6,261 bases of DNA, taken from Bacteroidaceae bacterium. GTDB lineage: Bacteria; Bacteroidota; Bacteroidia; Bacteroidales; Bacteroidaceae. Positions 5,626 to 6,261 of the stretch are shown in pieces. Each line of letters begins with the position of its first letter. Positions within the stretch are counted from its first letter, which is position 1. A model generated the notes under the pieces. It searched no databases. It was not told where the DNA came from and was given only the letters and a program-made list of their open reading frames with translations. The stretch lies in contig JAEEOD010000122.1 in assembly GCA_016284115.1 (NCBI GenBank), positions 1 through 6,261 on the forward strand, given 5' to 3'. Position numbers and translations under genes: made by a program.

Positions 5626-6261
5626 ATGAGCCTTTTGTCTAATAATTCCGTATTAATGCTGAAACGTGATGGCTATGACCCTTTCATTGATTACCTAAAA
5701 GGTGTATGCATCGTTCTTGTCATCCTGACACACTGCATTCCTTCATGGTTAGGCCATTATACCTTATTTGCAGTGTGGGGTAATCCTGCTGTACCGGTAT
5801 TTTTGATGATACAAGTATTCCACGCATATAAAAGAGGAGTGGGTCATGCTACAGTAAGCTACGGAAAACTATGGAAGCGGATTATCAAACCTTTTCTGAT
5901 GACAGAGGCAGTGATATTGAGCTTCAGCATGGTTGACAAATGTCTGATTCATCAAAACAGCGTGAAAGATTTCCTAATCGATGCCATATTGTGGGGAGGC
6001 ATTGGTCCCGGCTCCTATTACCCCTGGATTTACGTGCAGTTTGCCATTCTGTTGCCAGCCATTGCTTTTATTTTCAGACATGTCAAAGGCATTTGGCTAA
6101 TCATTCTCTTTGTTGTTATAGCCGAGTCAATTGAAATCGCAAGTTCGGTGGCAGGAATGACTCAGCGCATATACCGCTTGCTGGCCCTGCGTTTCGTATT
6201 TATCTTCTTGTTGGGCTACATCATCACATTCAAGGGCATCGTACTCAACAAGCTCACTGTA
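5626..6261 (+). CDS. Acyltransferase-3 family membrane protein, N-terminal part (3' end outside window)
   Basis: An open frame runs from ATG 5626 to the right edge without a stop, 212 codons, about 60% of a typical family member. My translation reads MSLLSNNSVLMLKRDGYDPF, then IDYLKGVCIVLVILTHCIPS, in which K25 and H36 give the (R/K)-x10-H pattern of acyltransferase-3 proteins in the first helix. VPVFLMIQVFHAYKRG (56-71) corresponds to the second-helix region, and YYPWIYVQFAILLPAI (131-146) to the aromatic motif before the mid-protein helix. LALRFVFIFLLGYI (186-199) is a further membrane segment. It is probably an inner-membrane transferase that acylates a glycan sugar. The start follows the GT2 stop by 15 bases; ATG 5656 (codon 11) is a possible alternative, because family similarity begins only after it. 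Its sequence differs widely from the acyltransferase at 3701, so it probably has a different substrate or position. Some family members have other roles, so the acyl donor is unproven. Confidence 0.85.
   Translation, partial: MSLLSNNSVLMLKRDGYDPFIDYLKGVCIVLVILTHCIPSWLGHYTLFAVWGNPAVPVFLMIQVFHAYKRGVGHATVSYGKLWKRIIKPFLMTEAVILSFSMVDKCLIHQNSVKDFLIDAILWGGIGPGSYYPWIYVQFAILLPAIAFIFRHVKGIWLIILFVVIAESIEIASSVAGMTQRIYRLLALRFVFIFLLGYIITFKGIVLNKLTV

Noticed and set aside
5940..6134. A 64-codon + strand frame inside the second acyltransferase gene
   Set aside because: It is a shadow of the open acyltransferase frame that spans the same bases; the product has no family resemblance.
1..6261. A Wzy-type polymerase hidden among the membrane proteins
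   Set aside because: Both complete or partial multi-pass proteins other than the flippase carry the acyltransferase-3 (R/K)-x10-H pattern and lack the large periplasmic loop layout of Wzy; no other multi-pass frame exists.

Overview
The window is a stretch of a surface-polysaccharide (capsule, exopolysaccharide or O-antigen type) biosynthesis locus. All eight protein genes lie on the + strand and are packed almost without gaps. The likely source is a member of the Bacteroidota, probably order Bacteroidales (a Prevotella/Bacteroides-type gut or oral organism). The reasons are the protein types, the absence of clear Shine-Dalgarno sequences before the starts, a moderate-to-low GC content, and a TAnnTTTG promoter element in the only sizeable intergenic gap. 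The genus is inference; no marker gene is present.

Layout, left to right: (1) the C-terminal end of a Wzx-type polysaccharide flippase, cut by the window edge; (2) a GT2 (GT-A fold) glycosyltransferase; (3) a protein that looks like the DUF6625 family, a probable but uncharacterised glycosyltransferase; (4) a 115-base intergenic region with two small inverted repeats, a TAnnTTTG-like box and a perfect 8-base tandem duplication; (5) a GT4 (GT-B fold) glycosyltransferase; (6) a membrane acyltransferase of the acyltransferase-3 family, starting on the base after the previous stop; (7) a second GT2 glycosyltransferase, whose start overlaps the acyltransferase by 19 bases; (8) the N-terminal 212 residues of a second acyltransferase-3 family protein, running off the right edge.

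Inferred joint function: the cytoplasmic transferases (two GT2, one GT4, probably the DUF6625-like protein) add sugars one at a time to a lipid-linked repeat unit on the inner face of the inner membrane. The acyltransferases would decorate sugars with acetyl or similar groups, and the flippase would move the finished unit across the membrane. No polymerase (Wzy), chain-length regulator, initiating phosphoglycosyltransferase, export gene or nucleotide-sugar synthesis gene is visible, so these must lie outside the window or elsewhere in the genome.

Base composition is uneven. Sampled lines in the GT4/acyltransferase pair are near 32-37% GC, while sampled lines in the flanking DUF6625-like and second GT2 genes are near 47-50%. 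This suggests a mosaic locus assembled from cassettes, as is usual for surface-glycan loci. I found no RNA gene, insertion sequence, CRISPR array or invertible promoter, and nothing that amounts to a clearly new system. The most uncertain and therefore most interesting pieces are the DUF6625-like protein and the small regulatory-looking gap before the GT4 gene.
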